Shown: piece after piece, positions 36,640 to 47,225 of the stretch | Layout of the letters: every line of letters begins with the position of its first letter | Numbering within the stretch: the first letter of the stretch is position 1 | Origin: Ensifer sp. MPMI2T | Lineage (GTDB): Bacteria > Pseudomonadota > Alphaproteobacteria > Rhizobiales > Rhizobiaceae | Direction of reading: 5' to 3' | Assembly: GCF_004827385.1 (NCBI RefSeq) | Contig: NZ_SRXN01000001.1 | Span: 310,001 to 374,000 of the forward strand | DNA length: 64,000 nt | Program-made: the position numbers and the translations under genes | Notes under the pieces: generated by a model | The model's database searches: none | Told to the model about the DNA's origin: nothing | The model's input: only the letters and a program-made list of their open reading frames with translations

Positions 36640-38721
36640 ATGGCAAAGCTGAAAGTCGACGGAAAAGAGATCGAGGTCCCGGATCATTTCACCCTGCTTC
36701 AGGCGTGTGAAGAGGCCGGCGCCGAGGTTCCGCGCTTCTGTTTCCACGAGCGGCTCTCGGTCGCCGGCAACTGCCGCATGTGTCTGGTCGAAGTGAAGGG
36801 CGGACCGCCCAAGCCGGCAGCCTCCTGCGCGATGGGCGTGCGCGATCTGCGTCCCGGTCCAAACGGCGAGGTGCCGGAAGTCTTCACGACCACGCCGATG
36901 GTCAAGAAGGCGCGCGAAGGCGTCATGGAATTCCTGCTGATCAACCACCCGCTCGACTGCCCGATTTGCGACCAGGGCGGTGAGTGTGACCTGCAGGACC
37001 AGGCCATGGCCTTCGGCATCGACAGCTCGCGCTATCAGGAAAACAAACGCGCGGTCGAAGACAAGTACATCGGGCCGCTGGTGAAGACGGTGATGAACCG
37101 CTGCATCCACTGCACGCGCTGTGTCCGCTTCACGACGGAAGTCGCCGGCATTGCCGAGCTCGGTCTCATCGGCCGCGGCGAGGACGCCGAGATCACCACC
37201 TATCTCGAACAGGCGATGACCTCCGAACTGCAGGGCAACGTCGTCGATCTCTGCCCGGTCGGCGCGCTGACCTCGAAGCCCTTCGCCTTTACGGCCCGTC
37301 CGTGGGAACTGAACAAGACCGAGTCGATCGACGTCATGGACGCGGTCGGTTCGGCGATCCGTGTCGACACGCGCGGCCGCGAAGTAATGCGCATCATGCC
37401 GCGCGTCAACGAGGACATCAACGAGGAGTGGATCTCCGACAAGACCCGCTTCATCTGGGATGGTCTGAAGACACAGCGCCTCGACCGTCCCTACGTCAAG
37501 AAGGATGGCCGTCTTCAGCCTGCAAGCTGGAGCGATGCGTTCCAGGCGATCAAGACCGCCGTGGCAAACACCTCGGGCGACAAGATCGGTGCGATTGCCG
37601 GCGACCTCGCTTCTGTCGAGGAGATGTACGCTCTGAAGGAGCTTGTCACGTCGCTCGGCTCTGAGAATCTCGACTGCCGGCCGGATGGTGCCGCGCTCGA
37701 CCCGTTGCTCGGCCGCGCCAGCTACATCTTCAACCCGACGATCCAGGGCATCGAAAACGCCGACGCGCTGCTTATCATCGGCTCCAATCCGCGCTTCGAA
37801 GCGTCCGTGCTCAACGCGCGCATCCGCAAGCGCTACCGCATGGGCAATTTCCCGATCGCCGTGATCGGCGAACAGAGGGAGCTGCGCTACGAATACGAAT
37901 ATCTCGGCGCGGGCAGCGATACGCTTGCCGAACTCCTTTCCGGCAAGGCCAAGTTCTTCGCGACCTTGAAGAAGGCTGAACGGCCGCTGATCATCGTCGG
38001 GCAGGGCGCGCTGGCAGGGGAGGGCGGCGCGGCTGTCCTCGCCAACGCGGCAAAGCTCGCGGTTGCGGTTGGCGCGGTTAACGCGGACTGGAACGGCTTC
38101 GCCGTGCTTCACACCGCGGCCTCGCGCGTCGGCGGTCTCGATCTTGGCTTCGTCCCCGGCAAGGGCGGCAAGTCGGCCGCGGAAATGGTCGCCGGCGCCG
38201 ACGTCCTGTTCCTGCTTGGTGCGGATGAGATCGACCTTTCGACGCGCAAAGCCGGCTTCACCGTCTATATTGGTTCGCATGGCGACAACGGCGCACATGC
38301 TGCCGATGTCATTCTCCCAGGCGCGACCTATACCGAAAAGTCCGGCACCTGGGTGAACACCGAGGGCCGGGTCCAGCTTGGCAGCCGTGCGGGCTTCGCC
38401 CCGGGCGACGCCCGTGAGGATTGGGCCATCATCCGCGCACTCTCCGATGTGCTCGGCCGGAAGCTGCCCTTTGATTCGCTTGGCGAATTGCGTGCGAAAC
38501 TCTACGCGGCGCATCCGCATTTCGCCGAGATCGATGCGATCGCAGCCGGCAACAGCGATGAAATTGCCGCACTCGCGCAAAAAGCGGGTGAGATGGCGAA
38601 ATCCGCGTTTGCGTCTCCGGTCAAAGACTTCTATTTGACGAACCCGATAGCGCGCGCATCCGCCGTCATGGCCGAGTGCTCGGCTTTGGCACGCAACAAT
38701 TTCAAAGCTGCGGCGGAATGA
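36640..38721 (+). CDS. nuoG: NADH-quinone oxidoreductase subunit G
   Basis: 75-kDa-type subunit with one 2Fe-2S and two 4Fe-4S clusters. 693 aa from ATG 36640 (MAKLKVDGKEI); a TTG 12 bp earlier is possible. Cluster ligands: CFHERLSVAGNCRMC, the His-containing HPLDCPICDQGGECDLQD, and CIHCTRCVRF with DLCPVGALTSKP. The rest is a molybdopterin-oxidoreductase-like domain that has lost its cofactor in this family. Confidence 0.97.
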   Translation: MAKLKVDGKEIEVPDHFTLLQACEEAGAEVPRFCFHERLSVAGNCRMCLVEVKGGPPKPAASCAMGVRDLRPGPNGEVPEVFTTTPMVKKAREGVMEFLLINHPLDCPICDQGGECDLQDQAMAFGIDSSRYQENKRAVEDKYIGPLVKTVMNRCIHCTRCVRFTTEVAGIAELGLIGRGEDAEITTYLEQAMTSELQGNVVDLCPVGALTSKPFAFTARPWELNKTESIDVMDAVGSAIRVDTRGREVMRIMPRVNEDINEEWISDKTRFIWDGLKTQRLDRPYVKKDGRLQPASWSDAFQAIKTAVANTSGDKIGAIAGDLASVEEMYALKELVTSLGSENLDCRPDGAALDPLLGRASYIFNPTIQGIENADALLIIGSNPRFEASVLNARIRKRYRMGNFPIAVIGEQRELRYEYEYLGAGSDTLAELLSGKAKFFATLKKAERPLIIVGQGALAGEGGAAVLANAAKLAVAVGAVNADWNGFAVLHTAASRVGGLDLGFVPGKGGKSAAEMVAGADVLFLLGADEIDLSTRKAGFTVYIGSHGDNGAHAADVILPGATYTEKSGTWVNTEGRVQLGSRAGFAPGDAREDWAIIRALSDVLGRKLPFDSLGELRAKLYAAHPHFAEIDAIAAGNSDEIAALAQKAGEMAKSAFASPVKDFYLTNPIARASAVMAECSALARNNFKAAAE

Positions 38722-38741
38722 GCGCGAGGGAATAGAGTATC

Positions 38742-39785
38742 ATGGACGCTTTCGTTTCGACCTATCTCTGGCCTGCGATCATTATGATCGCCCAGTCGTT
38801 GCTGCTGCTGGTCGCGCTGTTGGTCTTCATCGCCTACATTCTGCTTGCCGACCGCAAGATCTGGGCTGCCGTGCAAATGCGCCGCGGCCCGAACGTCGTC
38901 GGTCCTTGGGGACTGTTCCAGTCCTTCGCCGACCTTCTGAAGTTCGTTTTCAAGGAGCCGGTCATTCCGGCTGGTGCGAACAAGACGATCTTCCTTCTTG
39001 CTCCACTGGTCTCGGTGACGCTTGCGCTTGCTGCCTGGGCGGTCATTCCGCTCAACGCAAACTGGGTGATCGCGAACATCAACGTCGGCATCCTCTTCGT
39101 CTTCGCCATTTCTTCTCTCGAAGTTTATGGCATCATCATGGGCGGCTGGGCGTCTAACTCGAAGTATCCCTTCCTCGGCGCCCTGCGTTCTGCCGCGCAA
39201 ATGGTGTCCTACGAAGTCTCGATCGGCTTTGTCATCGTGACGGTTCTGCTTTGCGTCGGATCGCTCAATCTGACGGACATCGTCACTGCGCAGACCGACG
39301 GCCCCGGAACGATGATCGGCCTGCCGGCGTCGTTCCTCGACTGGCACTGGCTGTCGCTCTTTCCGATGTTCGTCGTGTTCTTCATCTCGGCTCTTGCCGA
39401 GACGAACCGTCCGCCCTTCGATCTGCCCGAAGCTGAATCGGAACTCGTCGCCGGCTTCATGGTCGAATACGGCTCGACTCCGTATATGATGTTCATGCTC
39501 GGCGAATACGCGGCGATCTGCCTGATGTGCGCGCTGACGACGATCCTATTCCTCGGCGGCTGGCTTCCCCCGCTCGACGTGTGGTTCCTGAACTGGGTTC
39601 CGGGCATCGTCTGGTTCGTGCTGAAGGCCTCGTTCGTGTTCTTCATGTTCGCGATGGTCAAGGCTTTCGTGCCGCGTTACCGCTACGACCAATTGATGCG
39701 CCTCGGCTGGAAGGTCTTCCTTCCGCTCTCGCTCGCCATGGTCGTCATCGTCGCATTCGTTTTGAAGCTGATGGGGTGGGCTTGA
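38742..39785 (+). CDS. nuoH: NADH-quinone oxidoreductase subunit H
   Basis: Membrane subunit forming the quinone-access chamber. 347 aa, eight or nine helices. Conserved [40 protein letters not shown] and [15 protein letters not shown]. Follows nuoG by 20 bp. Confidence 0.98.
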   Translation: MDAFVSTYLWPAIIMIAQSLLLLVALLVFIAYILLADRKIWAAVQMRRGPNVVGPWGLFQSFADLLKFVFKEPVIPAGANKTIFLLAPLVSVTLALAAWAVIPLNANWVIANINVGILFVFAISSLEVYGIIMGGWASNSKYPFLGALRSAAQMVSYEVSIGFVIVTVLLCVGSLNLTDIVTAQTDGPGTMIGLPASFLDWHWLSLFPMFVVFFISALAETNRPPFDLPEAESELVAGFMVEYGSTPYMMFMLGEYAAICLMCALTTILFLGGWLPPLDVWFLNWVPGIVWFVLKASFVFFMFAMVKAFVPRYRYDQLMRLGWKVFLPLSLAMVVIVAFVLKLMGWA

Positions 39786-39849
39786 TGTCCGCACGAGCTT
39801 CGCTGCATACCGCCGGCGTCTCTGAGGCCGGCAAGTTTGGAGGTAAATG

Positions 39850-40341
39850 ATGGCCGGTCTCTCGCAAGCCGTCAACTCGCTGTTCCTCAAGGAATTCGTC
39901 GGCGCGTTCTTCTTGTCCATGCGCTATTTCTTCAGGCCGAAGGCGACGGTGAACTATCCCTTCGAAAAGGGGCCGGTCAGCCCGCGTTTCCGCGGCGAGC
40001 ACGCGCTTCGCCGTTATCCGAACGGTGAAGAGCGCTGCATCGCCTGCAAGCTTTGCGAGGCGATCTGTCCTGCCCAGGCAATCACCATCGAGGCCGGCCC
40101 CCGCCGCAACGACGGCACGCGCCGCACGGTTCGTTATGACATCGACATGGTGAAGTGCATCTATTGCGGGTTCTGTCAGGAAGCTTGTCCGGTCGACGCC
40201 ATCGTCGAAGGACCGAACTTCGAATTCGCCACCGAAACGCGCGAAGAGCTTTACTACGACAAGGAAAAGCTCCTCGCCAACGGTGACCGGTGGGAACGGG
40301 AAATCGCACGCAACATCGCGATGGACTCGCCCTACCGCTGA
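39850..40341 (+). CDS. nuoI: NADH-quinone oxidoreductase subunit I
   Basis: Ferredoxin-like subunit with two 4Fe-4S clusters (N6a, N6b). 163 aa. Ligand motifs [16 protein letters not shown] and [16 protein letters not shown]. The second of two adjacent ATGs (39847, 39850) was chosen because it is 6 bp from the GGAGG sequence; the first is only 3 bp away. Confidence 0.97.
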   Translation: MAGLSQAVNSLFLKEFVGAFFLSMRYFFRPKATVNYPFEKGPVSPRFRGEHALRRYPNGEERCIACKLCEAICPAQAITIEAGPRRNDGTRRTVRYDIDMVKCIYCGFCQEACPVDAIVEGPNFEFATETREELYYDKEKLLANGDRWEREIARNIAMDSPYR

Positions 40342-40486
40342 GGCTATCTGCGTGTCGCTGTGTCGCGCCGCTCAAGAGCGGTGCATGTGAAACAGATACT
40401 GGGCGTTTGGCCGGACCGTGTCCGGCATTGCCCATGGAGTGGGGGCAGGCGCCTTCACGCCGAGCAAGACGAAAAAGGCACCGATC

Positions 40487-41101
40487 ATGGGTCTGCAGGT
40501 TCTTTTTTTCTATCTCTTTGCCTTCATTGCGGTGGCATCGGCATTCATGGTCATTGCGGCTAAGAATCCGGTTTACTCCGTTCTGTTCCTGATCCTGACC
40601 TTCTTTAACTCGGCAGGGCTCTTCCTGCTGACGGGGGCCGAGTTTCTCGCGATGATCCTGCTCGTCGTCTATGTCGGCGCGGTGGCTGTTCTGTTTCTGT
40701 TCGTCGTCATGATGCTCGACATCGATTTCGCGGAACTGCGTGCGGGCGTGCTTGAATATGCGCCGATCGGCGCGCTGATCGGCTTGATCCTTGCGGCCGA
40801 ACTCATCATCGTCGTGGGCGGTGCGACGTTCTCGCCGGAAATCGCCAAGGGTATTGCGATGCCGATCCCGCCGGTAAACGAGCGGACCAATACGGCTGCA
40901 CTCGGCGACGTTCTCTACACCCATTACATCTACTTCTTCCAAATCGCGGGGCTCGTGCTGCTCGTCGCCATGATCGGCGCCATCGTGCTGACGCTGCGCC
41001 ACCGCCAGAACATCAAGCGCCAGAGCATTCCGCGCCAGGTTGCCCGCGCACCCGAGACCGCCGTCGAGGTGATCACGGTCAAGCCCGGACAGGGCATCTA
41101 A
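40487..41101 (+). CDS. nuoJ: NADH-quinone oxidoreductase subunit J
   Basis: Membrane subunit, 204 aa with five helices. Conserved AKNPVYSVLFLILTFFNSAG and FLAMILLVVYVGAVAVLFLF (the helix with a pi-bulge in known structures). ATG 40487 gives the normal N-terminus. The 145-bp gap from nuoI contains a small GCCGGA/TCCGGC hairpin (40410-40426) and no gene. Confidence 0.97.
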   Translation: MGLQVLFFYLFAFIAVASAFMVIAAKNPVYSVLFLILTFFNSAGLFLLTGAEFLAMILLVVYVGAVAVLFLFVVMMLDIDFAELRAGVLEYAPIGALIGLILAAELIIVVGGATFSPEIAKGIAMPIPPVNERTNTAALGDVLYTHYIYFFQIAGLVLLVAMIGAIVLTLRHRQNIKRQSIPRQVARAPETAVEVITVKPGQGI

Positions 41102-41128
41102 TCGGACGCTAGGTCGAGGACTACACCC

Positions 41129-41437
41129 ATGGAAATCGGAATTTCCCACTATCTGACCGTTAGCGCCATTCTGTTCACGTTCGGCGTCTTCGGCATCTTC
41201 CTCAATCGGAAGAATGTCATCATCATCCTGATGTCGGTCGAACTCATCCTGCTCGCGGTCAACATCAACATGGTGGCCTTCTCGGCCTTCCTGAACGACA
41301 TCACCGGCCAGGTCTTCGCGTTGTTCATTCTGACGGTGGCGGCCGCCGAAGCGGCCATCGGACTTGCAATTCTCGTCGTCTTCTATCGCAACCGCGGCTC
41401 GATCGACGTCGAAGACATCAACACGATGAAGGGCTGA
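41129..41437 (+). CDS. nuoK: NADH-quinone oxidoreductase subunit K
   Basis: 102 aa, three helices, MrpC-like. Conserved membrane glutamates appear in [19 protein letters not shown] and [20 protein letters not shown], which belong to the proton path. Ends 7 bp before nuoL. Confidence 0.98.
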   Translation: MEIGISHYLTVSAILFTFGVFGIFLNRKNVIIILMSVELILLAVNINMVAFSAFLNDITGQVFALFILTVAAAEAAIGLAILVVFYRNRGSIDVEDINTMKG

Positions 41438-41444
41438 CAAGGCT

Positions 41445-43460
41445 ATGGACACCATCATCAAGGCTATCGTCTTTCTGCCTCTGATCGGCTTCCTGATCGC
41501 CGGTCTCCTCGGCACGCAGATCGGCGCCAAGGCATCCGAATACGTGACCAGCGGGCTGATGCTCATCGCGCTCGCGCTCTCTTGGCTCGTTTTCTTCAAC
41601 GTCGCGCTTGGCGAAGAGGAGATGATCAAGGTTTCGGTGTTGCGCTGGATCCAGTCCGGTGGCTTCGATGTCGAATGGGCTTTCCGCGTCGATACGCTGA
41701 CGGCAGTCATGTTCGTCGTCGTGAATACGGTTTCGTCGCTGGTGCACATCTATTCGATCGGATACATGCACCACGATCCGAACCGCCCGCGCTTCTTCGC
41801 CTATCTGTCGCTCTTCACCTTCGCGATGCTGATGCTGGTGACGGCCGACAACCTCCTGCAGATGTTCTTCGGCTGGGAAGGCGTGGGCCTTGCGTCCTAT
41901 CTGCTGATCGGCTTCTGGTACAAGAAGCCTTCGGCCAACGCTGCGGCGATCAAGGCCTTCATCGTCAACCGCGTCGGCGATTTCGGCTTCTCGCTCGGCA
42001 TCTTCTTGGTCTTCGTTCTTTTCGGCTCGATCAACCTCGAGACCGTCTTTGCCGCCGCGCAGAGCTATCTGCCGGCTGAAGGTGCTGAGGCAGCGGCAGC
42101 CGGGGCAGGCGCAGGAGAGGCCGTCGTCAACCTCTTCGGCATGCAGCTCGACAAGGCGCATGCCCTGACGGCCGCCTGCCTGCTGCTCTTCATGGGCGCG
42201 ATGGGCAAGTCGGCGCAGTTCCTGCTGCACACCTGGCTGCCGGACGCCATGGAAGGCCCGACGCCTGTGTCGGCCCTCATCCATGCCGCAACCATGGTCA
42301 CCGCCGGTGTCTTCCTCGTCGCCCGCATGTCGCCGCTGTTCGAGCTCTCGCCGGATGCGCTGACTGTCGTTACCCTGATCGGCGCGATCACAGCCTTCTT
42401 TGCCGCGACCGTCGGCCTCGTGCAGAACGACATCAAGCGCGTCATCGCCTATTCGACCTGCTCGCAGCTCGGCTACATGTTCGTGGCACTTGGCGTCGGC
42501 GCCTATGGTGCCGCCATCTTCCACCTCTTCACGCACGCCTTCTTCAAGGCGCTCCTCTTCCTTGGCGCCGGTTCGGTGATCCACGCCGTCGATGGCGAGC
42601 AGGACATGCGCTACATGGGCGGCTTGCGCACGCACATCCCGGTCACCTACTGGATGATGTTCATCGGCACGATCGCGCTGACCGGCGTCGGTATTCCGGG
42701 AACGGTGATCGGCACGGCCGGCTTCTTCTCGAAGGATGCGATCATCGAGTCCACCTTTGCCTCGCATGGTGCCGTCTCCGGCTTCGCCTTCATCCTTCTG
42801 GTAATCGCCGCTCTGTTCACGAGCTTCTACTCGTGGCGTCTGACTTTCATGACCTTCCACGGCAAGCCGCGGGCTTCTTCGGACGTTATGCATCACGTCC
42901 ATGAGTCACCGCAGGTGATGCTGGTGCCGCTCTATATCCTGGGCGCCGGCGCGCTCTTCGCAGGCTTCCTGTACCACGATTATTTCTTCGGCCATCACTA
43001 TGTCGAGTTCTGGCAGGGCTCTCTCTTCACGCTGCCTGAAAACGAAATTCTCGAGGAATACCACCACGTTCCGCTGTGGGTGAAGTGGAGCCCGTTCGTA
43101 GCCATGGCGCTCGGCCTCTACACCGCCTGGTACATGTACATCCGCTCGCCGGAGACGCCGAAGTATCTCGCCAACCAGCACCGTGGTCTCTACCAGTTCC
43201 TGCTCAACAAGTGGTACTTCGACGAGCTCTACGACTTCCTGTTCGTTCGTACCGCCAAGCGCCTCGGCACCTTCCTCTGGAAGGAGGGTGACGGCCGGGT
43301 GATCGACGGCTTCGGGCCGAATGGTGTTGCGGCGCGTGTCCTCGATGTGACCGATCGCGTCGTGCGGATGCAGACCGGTTACCTTTATCACTACGCGTTC
43401 GCCATGCTGATCGGCATCGCTGCGCTCGTTACATGGATGATGCTCGGGAGTTCCTTCTGA
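41445..43460 (+). CDS. nuoL: NADH-quinone oxidoreductase subunit L
   Basis: Distal antiporter-like proton pump with the lateral helix. 671 aa. Conserved [19 protein letters not shown] (key Glu), [20 protein letters not shown] (key Lys/His region), and the long C-terminal amphipathic part ending in [20 protein letters not shown]. Its stop overlaps the nuoM start (TGATG). Confidence 0.98.
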   Translation: MDTIIKAIVFLPLIGFLIAGLLGTQIGAKASEYVTSGLMLIALALSWLVFFNVALGEEEMIKVSVLRWIQSGGFDVEWAFRVDTLTAVMFVVVNTVSSLVHIYSIGYMHHDPNRPRFFAYLSLFTFAMLMLVTADNLLQMFFGWEGVGLASYLLIGFWYKKPSANAAAIKAFIVNRVGDFGFSLGIFLVFVLFGSINLETVFAAAQSYLPAEGAEAAAAGAGAGEAVVNLFGMQLDKAHALTAACLLLFMGAMGKSAQFLLHTWLPDAMEGPTPVSALIHAATMVTAGVFLVARMSPLFELSPDALTVVTLIGAITAFFAATVGLVQNDIKRVIAYSTCSQLGYMFVALGVGAYGAAIFHLFTHAFFKALLFLGAGSVIHAVDGEQDMRYMGGLRTHIPVTYWMMFIGTIALTGVGIPGTVIGTAGFFSKDAIIESTFASHGAVSGFAFILLVIAALFTSFYSWRLTFMTFHGKPRASSDVMHHVHESPQVMLVPLYILGAGALFAGFLYHDYFFGHHYVEFWQGSLFTLPENEILEEYHHVPLWVKWSPFVAMALGLYTAWYMYIRSPETPKYLANQHRGLYQFLLNKWYFDELYDFLFVRTAKRLGTFLWKEGDGRVIDGFGPNGVAARVLDVTDRVVRMQTGYLYHYAFAMLIGIAALVTWMMLGSSF

Positions 43461-44971
43461 TGACCGATTGGCCCGTACTTTCCGCGGTCACCTTCATGCC
43501 GCTCGTCGGCGTTCTGCTTCTCTTGCTGACAAGGGAAGACAGCGTCTACGGCCGCCGGAACATCCTGAACGTATCGCTGCTGACGACGATCTTCACCTTC
43601 GCCGTCTCGCTCTACATCTGGTACCAGTTCGACGCCTCGAACCCGGGCTTCCAGATGGTTGAGAAGCGGGAGTGGCTCGGCACCGGCATCTCGTATCATC
43701 TCGGCATCGACGGCATCTCTGTGCTGTTCGTGCCGTTGACCGCGCTCTTGATGCCGTTCTGCGTGCTGGCGAGCTGGCTCACGATTGAGAAGCGCCTGAA
43801 AGAATACATGATTGCGTTTCTGATCCTGGAAACGCTGATGCTCGGTGTCTTCGTCTCTCTCGACATCGTGCTCTTCTACGTGTTCTTCGAAGCCGGCCTC
43901 ATTCCGATGTTCATCATCATCGGCGTCTGGGGCGGCAGGGATCGCGTTTATGCGAGCTACAAGTTCTTCCTCTACACACTGCTCGGCTCGGTGCTGATGC
44001 TGCTCGCCATCATGGCGATGTACTGGCAGGCCGGCACGACCGACATTACCGAACTGCTCACCTACAAGTTCCCGCGCGGGATGCAGACGTGGCTGTGGCT
44101 TGCCTTCTTCGCCTCTTTCGCGGTTAAGATGCCGATGTGGCCGGTTCACACCTGGCTTCCGGACGCGCACGTCCAGGCCCCGACCGCGGGCTCCGTCATC
44201 CTGGCCGGCATCCTCCTGAAGCTCGGCGGCTACGGTTTCCTGCGCTTCTCGCTGCCAATGTTCCCGCTTGCTTCGGACTATTTCGCGCCGTTCGTCTTCA
44301 CGCTGTCGATCATCGCGATCATCTACACCTCGCTGGTGGCGATGATGCAGACCGATATCAAGAAGCTGATCGCCTATTCCTCGGTGGCGCACATGGGCTA
44401 CGTGACCATGGGCACGTTTGCCGCCAATACCCAGGGCGTGCAGGGCGCTATCTTCCAGATGCTGTCGCACGGCGTCGTCTCGGGCGCGCTCTTCCTTTGC
44501 GTCGGCGTCGTCTACGACCGCCTGCACACCCGCGAGATCGCTGCCTATGGCGGCCTCGTCAACAACATGCCGAAATACGCGGTCGCCTTCATGGTCTTCA
44601 CCATGGCGAATGTCGGCCTTCCCGGCACCTCGGGCTTCGTCGGCGAAGTGTTGACGCTGGTGGGTGCCTTCCGCGCCAATACCTGGGTCGCCTTGTTTGC
44701 GACCAGCGGTGTTATCCTTTCGGCTGCCTATGCCCTTTGGGTCTATCGCCGGGTGATCTTCGGTGCGCTCGAGAAGGAAAGCCTGAAGGCGCTGCTCGAT
44801 CTATCGGCACGTGAGAAGCTTATCCTCTATCCGCTGGTGATCCTGACGATCTTCTTCGGTGTCTATCCGGCACCGGTATTCGATGCGACCGCGGCCTCCG
44901 TGGATCTGCTCGTCAACAACTACTCCGCAGCCCTGCAGGCAGCGCAAGACGTTGCGCTTTCGGTGCAATGA
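43460..44971 (+). CDS. nuoM: NADH-quinone oxidoreductase subunit M
   Basis: Antiporter-like proton-pumping subunit, 503 aa from ATG 43460, about 14 helices. Conserved [20 protein letters not shown] (key Glu) and [20 protein letters not shown]. Coupled to nuoL by a 1-bp overlap. Confidence 0.98.
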   Translation: MTDWPVLSAVTFMPLVGVLLLLLTREDSVYGRRNILNVSLLTTIFTFAVSLYIWYQFDASNPGFQMVEKREWLGTGISYHLGIDGISVLFVPLTALLMPFCVLASWLTIEKRLKEYMIAFLILETLMLGVFVSLDIVLFYVFFEAGLIPMFIIIGVWGGRDRVYASYKFFLYTLLGSVLMLLAIMAMYWQAGTTDITELLTYKFPRGMQTWLWLAFFASFAVKMPMWPVHTWLPDAHVQAPTAGSVILAGILLKLGGYGFLRFSLPMFPLASDYFAPFVFTLSIIAIIYTSLVAMMQTDIKKLIAYSSVAHMGYVTMGTFAANTQGVQGAIFQMLSHGVVSGALFLCVGVVYDRLHTREIAAYGGLVNNMPKYAVAFMVFTMANVGLPGTSGFVGEVLTLVGAFRANTWVALFATSGVILSAAYALWVYRRVIFGALEKESLKALLDLSAREKLILYPLVILTIFFGVYPAPVFDATAASVDLLVNNYSAALQAAQDVALSVQ

Positions 44972-44990
44972 CCACAGGACGTGACTGGAC

Positions 44991-46436
44991 ATGACTGCTG
45001 AAACCCTCTTCGCAAGCCTGCAACTCTCGGTTCCCGAGCTGATCCTCGCGGCCGGCGCGATGGTGCTGTTGATGATTGGCGTCTTTTCGAGCGAAAGGTC
45101 GTCCACGCCAACCGTAACCGGACTTGCCGTCGCACTGCTGATCATTGCCGGGCTGTGGCTCGTCCTGAAGACGGGCGAGGGTGAGGCCTATGGCGGCGCC
45201 TTCCTTTCCGATCCCTTCGCCAAGTTCATGAAGGTCCTAGCGCTGATCGGCTCGATTACGGCGATGGTGATGACCGTCGGCCATGCCCGTTCGACCCAGA
45301 TCGACCGCTTCGAGTTTCCGGTGCTGCTGGTGCTGGCGACCCTCGGCATGCTGCTGATGATCTCCGCCAATGATCTCATCTCGCTCTACCTGTCGCTGGA
45401 ACTGCAGTCGCTGGCGCTCTATGTCGTGGCGGCGATCAATCGTGATAGTGTCCGTTCGACCGAAGCCGGGTTGAAATACTTCGTTCTCGGTGCCCTGTCG
45501 TCGGGTATGCTGCTCTACGGCATGTCGCTCGTCTATGGCTTCACCGGTCATACCGGCTTCGACGAGATCGCCGTGGCACTGGCGACGGAAGGTCGCTCGC
45601 TGGGCCTCGTTTTCGGCCTGGTCTTCATCCTCGCGGGCCTTGCCTTCAAGATTTCCGCAGTTCCGTTCCACATGTGGACGCCGGACGTCTATGAGGGTGC
45701 ACCGACCCCGGTCACCGCCTTCTTCGCAGCCGCACCGAAAGTCGCGGCGATGTCGATCCTCGTTCGCATTGTCATCAACGCCTTCGAACCGGTGGTCGCC
45801 GATTGGCAGCAGATCGTCGTCTTCATCTCGATCGCTTCCATGCTGCTCGGCGCTTTCGCAGCCATCGGCCAGCGGAACATCAAGCGGCTGATGGCCTACT
45901 CCTCGATTGGTCATATGGGTTATGCGCTGGTCGGTCTTGCGGCTGGCTCAATGGCTGGCGTGCGCGGCGTGATCCTCTATATGCTCATCTACATGATCAT
46001 GACGCTCGGCACCTTCGCCTGCATTCTCGCTATGCGCCGCAAGGAAGGTGAGCATGTCGAGAATATCGATGACCTTGCCGGCCTGTCGCAGACCAATCCC
46101 TTCATGGCGACGGCCCTGACGATCCTGATGTTCTCGCTGGCAGGCATCCCGCCGCTCGCAGGTTTCTTCGCGAAGTATTTCGTGTTCGTCGCCGCCATCG
46201 AGGCGCATCTCTACGCACTCGCGATCATCGGCGTACTCGCGTCCGTCGTTGGTGCTTATTATTACCTGCGGGTCATCAAGGTCATGTGGTTCGATGAGGC
46301 CAAGGGTGAGTTCGCGCGCACTGCCGGCGAACTGCGCCTTGTCTTCGGCCTCTCCGGTCTGTTCGTTCTCGGATACGTGCTGATCGGCGGACCGCTCGGA
46401 AGCGCCGCGGAAGTTGCGGCCCGGACCTTCTTTTGA
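44991..46436 (+). CDS. nuoN: NADH-quinone oxidoreductase subunit N
   Basis: Third antiporter-like subunit, 481 aa. Conserved [20 protein letters not shown] (key Glu) and [20 protein letters not shown]. Last subunit gene of the operon; its stop overlaps a TTG start for birA, so the operon probably continues. Confidence 0.98.
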   Translation: MTAETLFASLQLSVPELILAAGAMVLLMIGVFSSERSSTPTVTGLAVALLIIAGLWLVLKTGEGEAYGGAFLSDPFAKFMKVLALIGSITAMVMTVGHARSTQIDRFEFPVLLVLATLGMLLMISANDLISLYLSLELQSLALYVVAAINRDSVRSTEAGLKYFVLGALSSGMLLYGMSLVYGFTGHTGFDEIAVALATEGRSLGLVFGLVFILAGLAFKISAVPFHMWTPDVYEGAPTPVTAFFAAAPKVAAMSILVRIVINAFEPVVADWQQIVVFISIASMLLGAFAAIGQRNIKRLMAYSSIGHMGYALVGLAAGSMAGVRGVILYMLIYMIMTLGTFACILAMRRKEGEHVENIDDLAGLSQTNPFMATALTILMFSLAGIPPLAGFFAKYFVFVAAIEAHLYALAIIGVLASVVGAYYYLRVIKVMWFDEAKGEFARTAGELRLVFGLSGLFVLGYVLIGGPLGSAAEVAARTFF

Positions 46437-47200
46437 CCGGCGGGAAAGGCGGCGGCCGGATTTCGCCTGACGACTTCCGGCACGTCGCGCTCGCCGAGAC
46501 CGTCTCCACCAATAGCGAATGTCTGGCGAAGGCGCGCGAAGGTGATCCGGGCAATCTCTGGATCACTGCCGGGCGCCAGACGGGTGGTCGCGGTCGTCGC
46601 GGCCGTGCATGGGTTTCCGAACCCGGCAACCTTTACGCATCACTGCTTCTCATCGATCCGGCGCCGATCGCGCGCCTGCATTCCCTGCCGCTTGCCATCG
46701 CGGTGGCCGCGCATCGGGCGATCCGGGCGGTAATGCCGCCCGCCGCGGCGCCGGTTGAGATCAAGTGGCCGAACGACATCCTCGTCGATGGTAAGAAGGT
46801 GTGCGGCATTCTCCTTGAAGGCGAGGAGCTTGCGGACGGCCGCCGAGCACTGGTCATCGGCATCGGGGTAAATGTCGGTATCGCACCGGAAGGGGCGCTC
46901 TATCCCGCGACGTCACTTCGTCGCGAGGGGGCGGCGGCGTCGCCGGAAGAGCTTTTTGCACATCTTTTTCTCGCCGTGGCCGAGATGCTCTCGCTCTGGG
47001 ATCGCGGGGCGGGCATCGCCAAGGTCATCGACTTCTGGCGTGCAGCGGCGCGCGGGATCGGCGAGACGATCACCGTCAACCTGCCGGATCGGTCGCTTTC
47101 GGGCCGCTTTGCCGGTATTGATCACGACGGCCGGTTGTTGCTCGACACGGGGACCGGCACGCAGCAGGCGATTGCTGCCGGTGATGTATTTTTTGGATGA
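46433..47200 (+). CDS. birA: Biotin-[acetyl-CoA-carboxylase] ligase
   Basis: Attaches biotin to the carrier protein of carboxylases. 255 aa, catalytic domain only with no N-terminal helix-turn-helix, so it is not a biotin repressor. Biotinyl-adenylate site [18 protein letters not shown] and lysine-containing [20 protein letters not shown], with a C-terminal SH3-like part. The likely start is TTG 46433 overlapping the nuoN stop (TTGA); no in-frame ATG lies before the conserved core. Coupling to complex I genes looks like a transcription convenience. Confidence 0.93.
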   Translation: MTGGKGGGRISPDDFRHVALAETVSTNSECLAKAREGDPGNLWITAGRQTGGRGRRGRAWVSEPGNLYASLLLIDPAPIARLHSLPLAIAVAAHRAIRAVMPPAAAPVEIKWPNDILVDGKKVCGILLEGEELADGRRALVIGIGVNVGIAPEGALYPATSLRREGAAASPEELFAHLFLAVAEMLSLWDRGAGIAKVIDFWRAAARGIGETITVNLPDRSLSGRFAGIDHDGRLLLDTGTGTQQAIAAGDVFFG

Positions 47201-47225
47201 TTGAAGAATAGGGGCGCGCAACGAT

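Noticed and set aside
36550..38580. 676-codon open frame antisense to nuoG
   Set aside because: Mirror-frame composition, no domain, and the opposite strand is an unmistakable complex I subunit.
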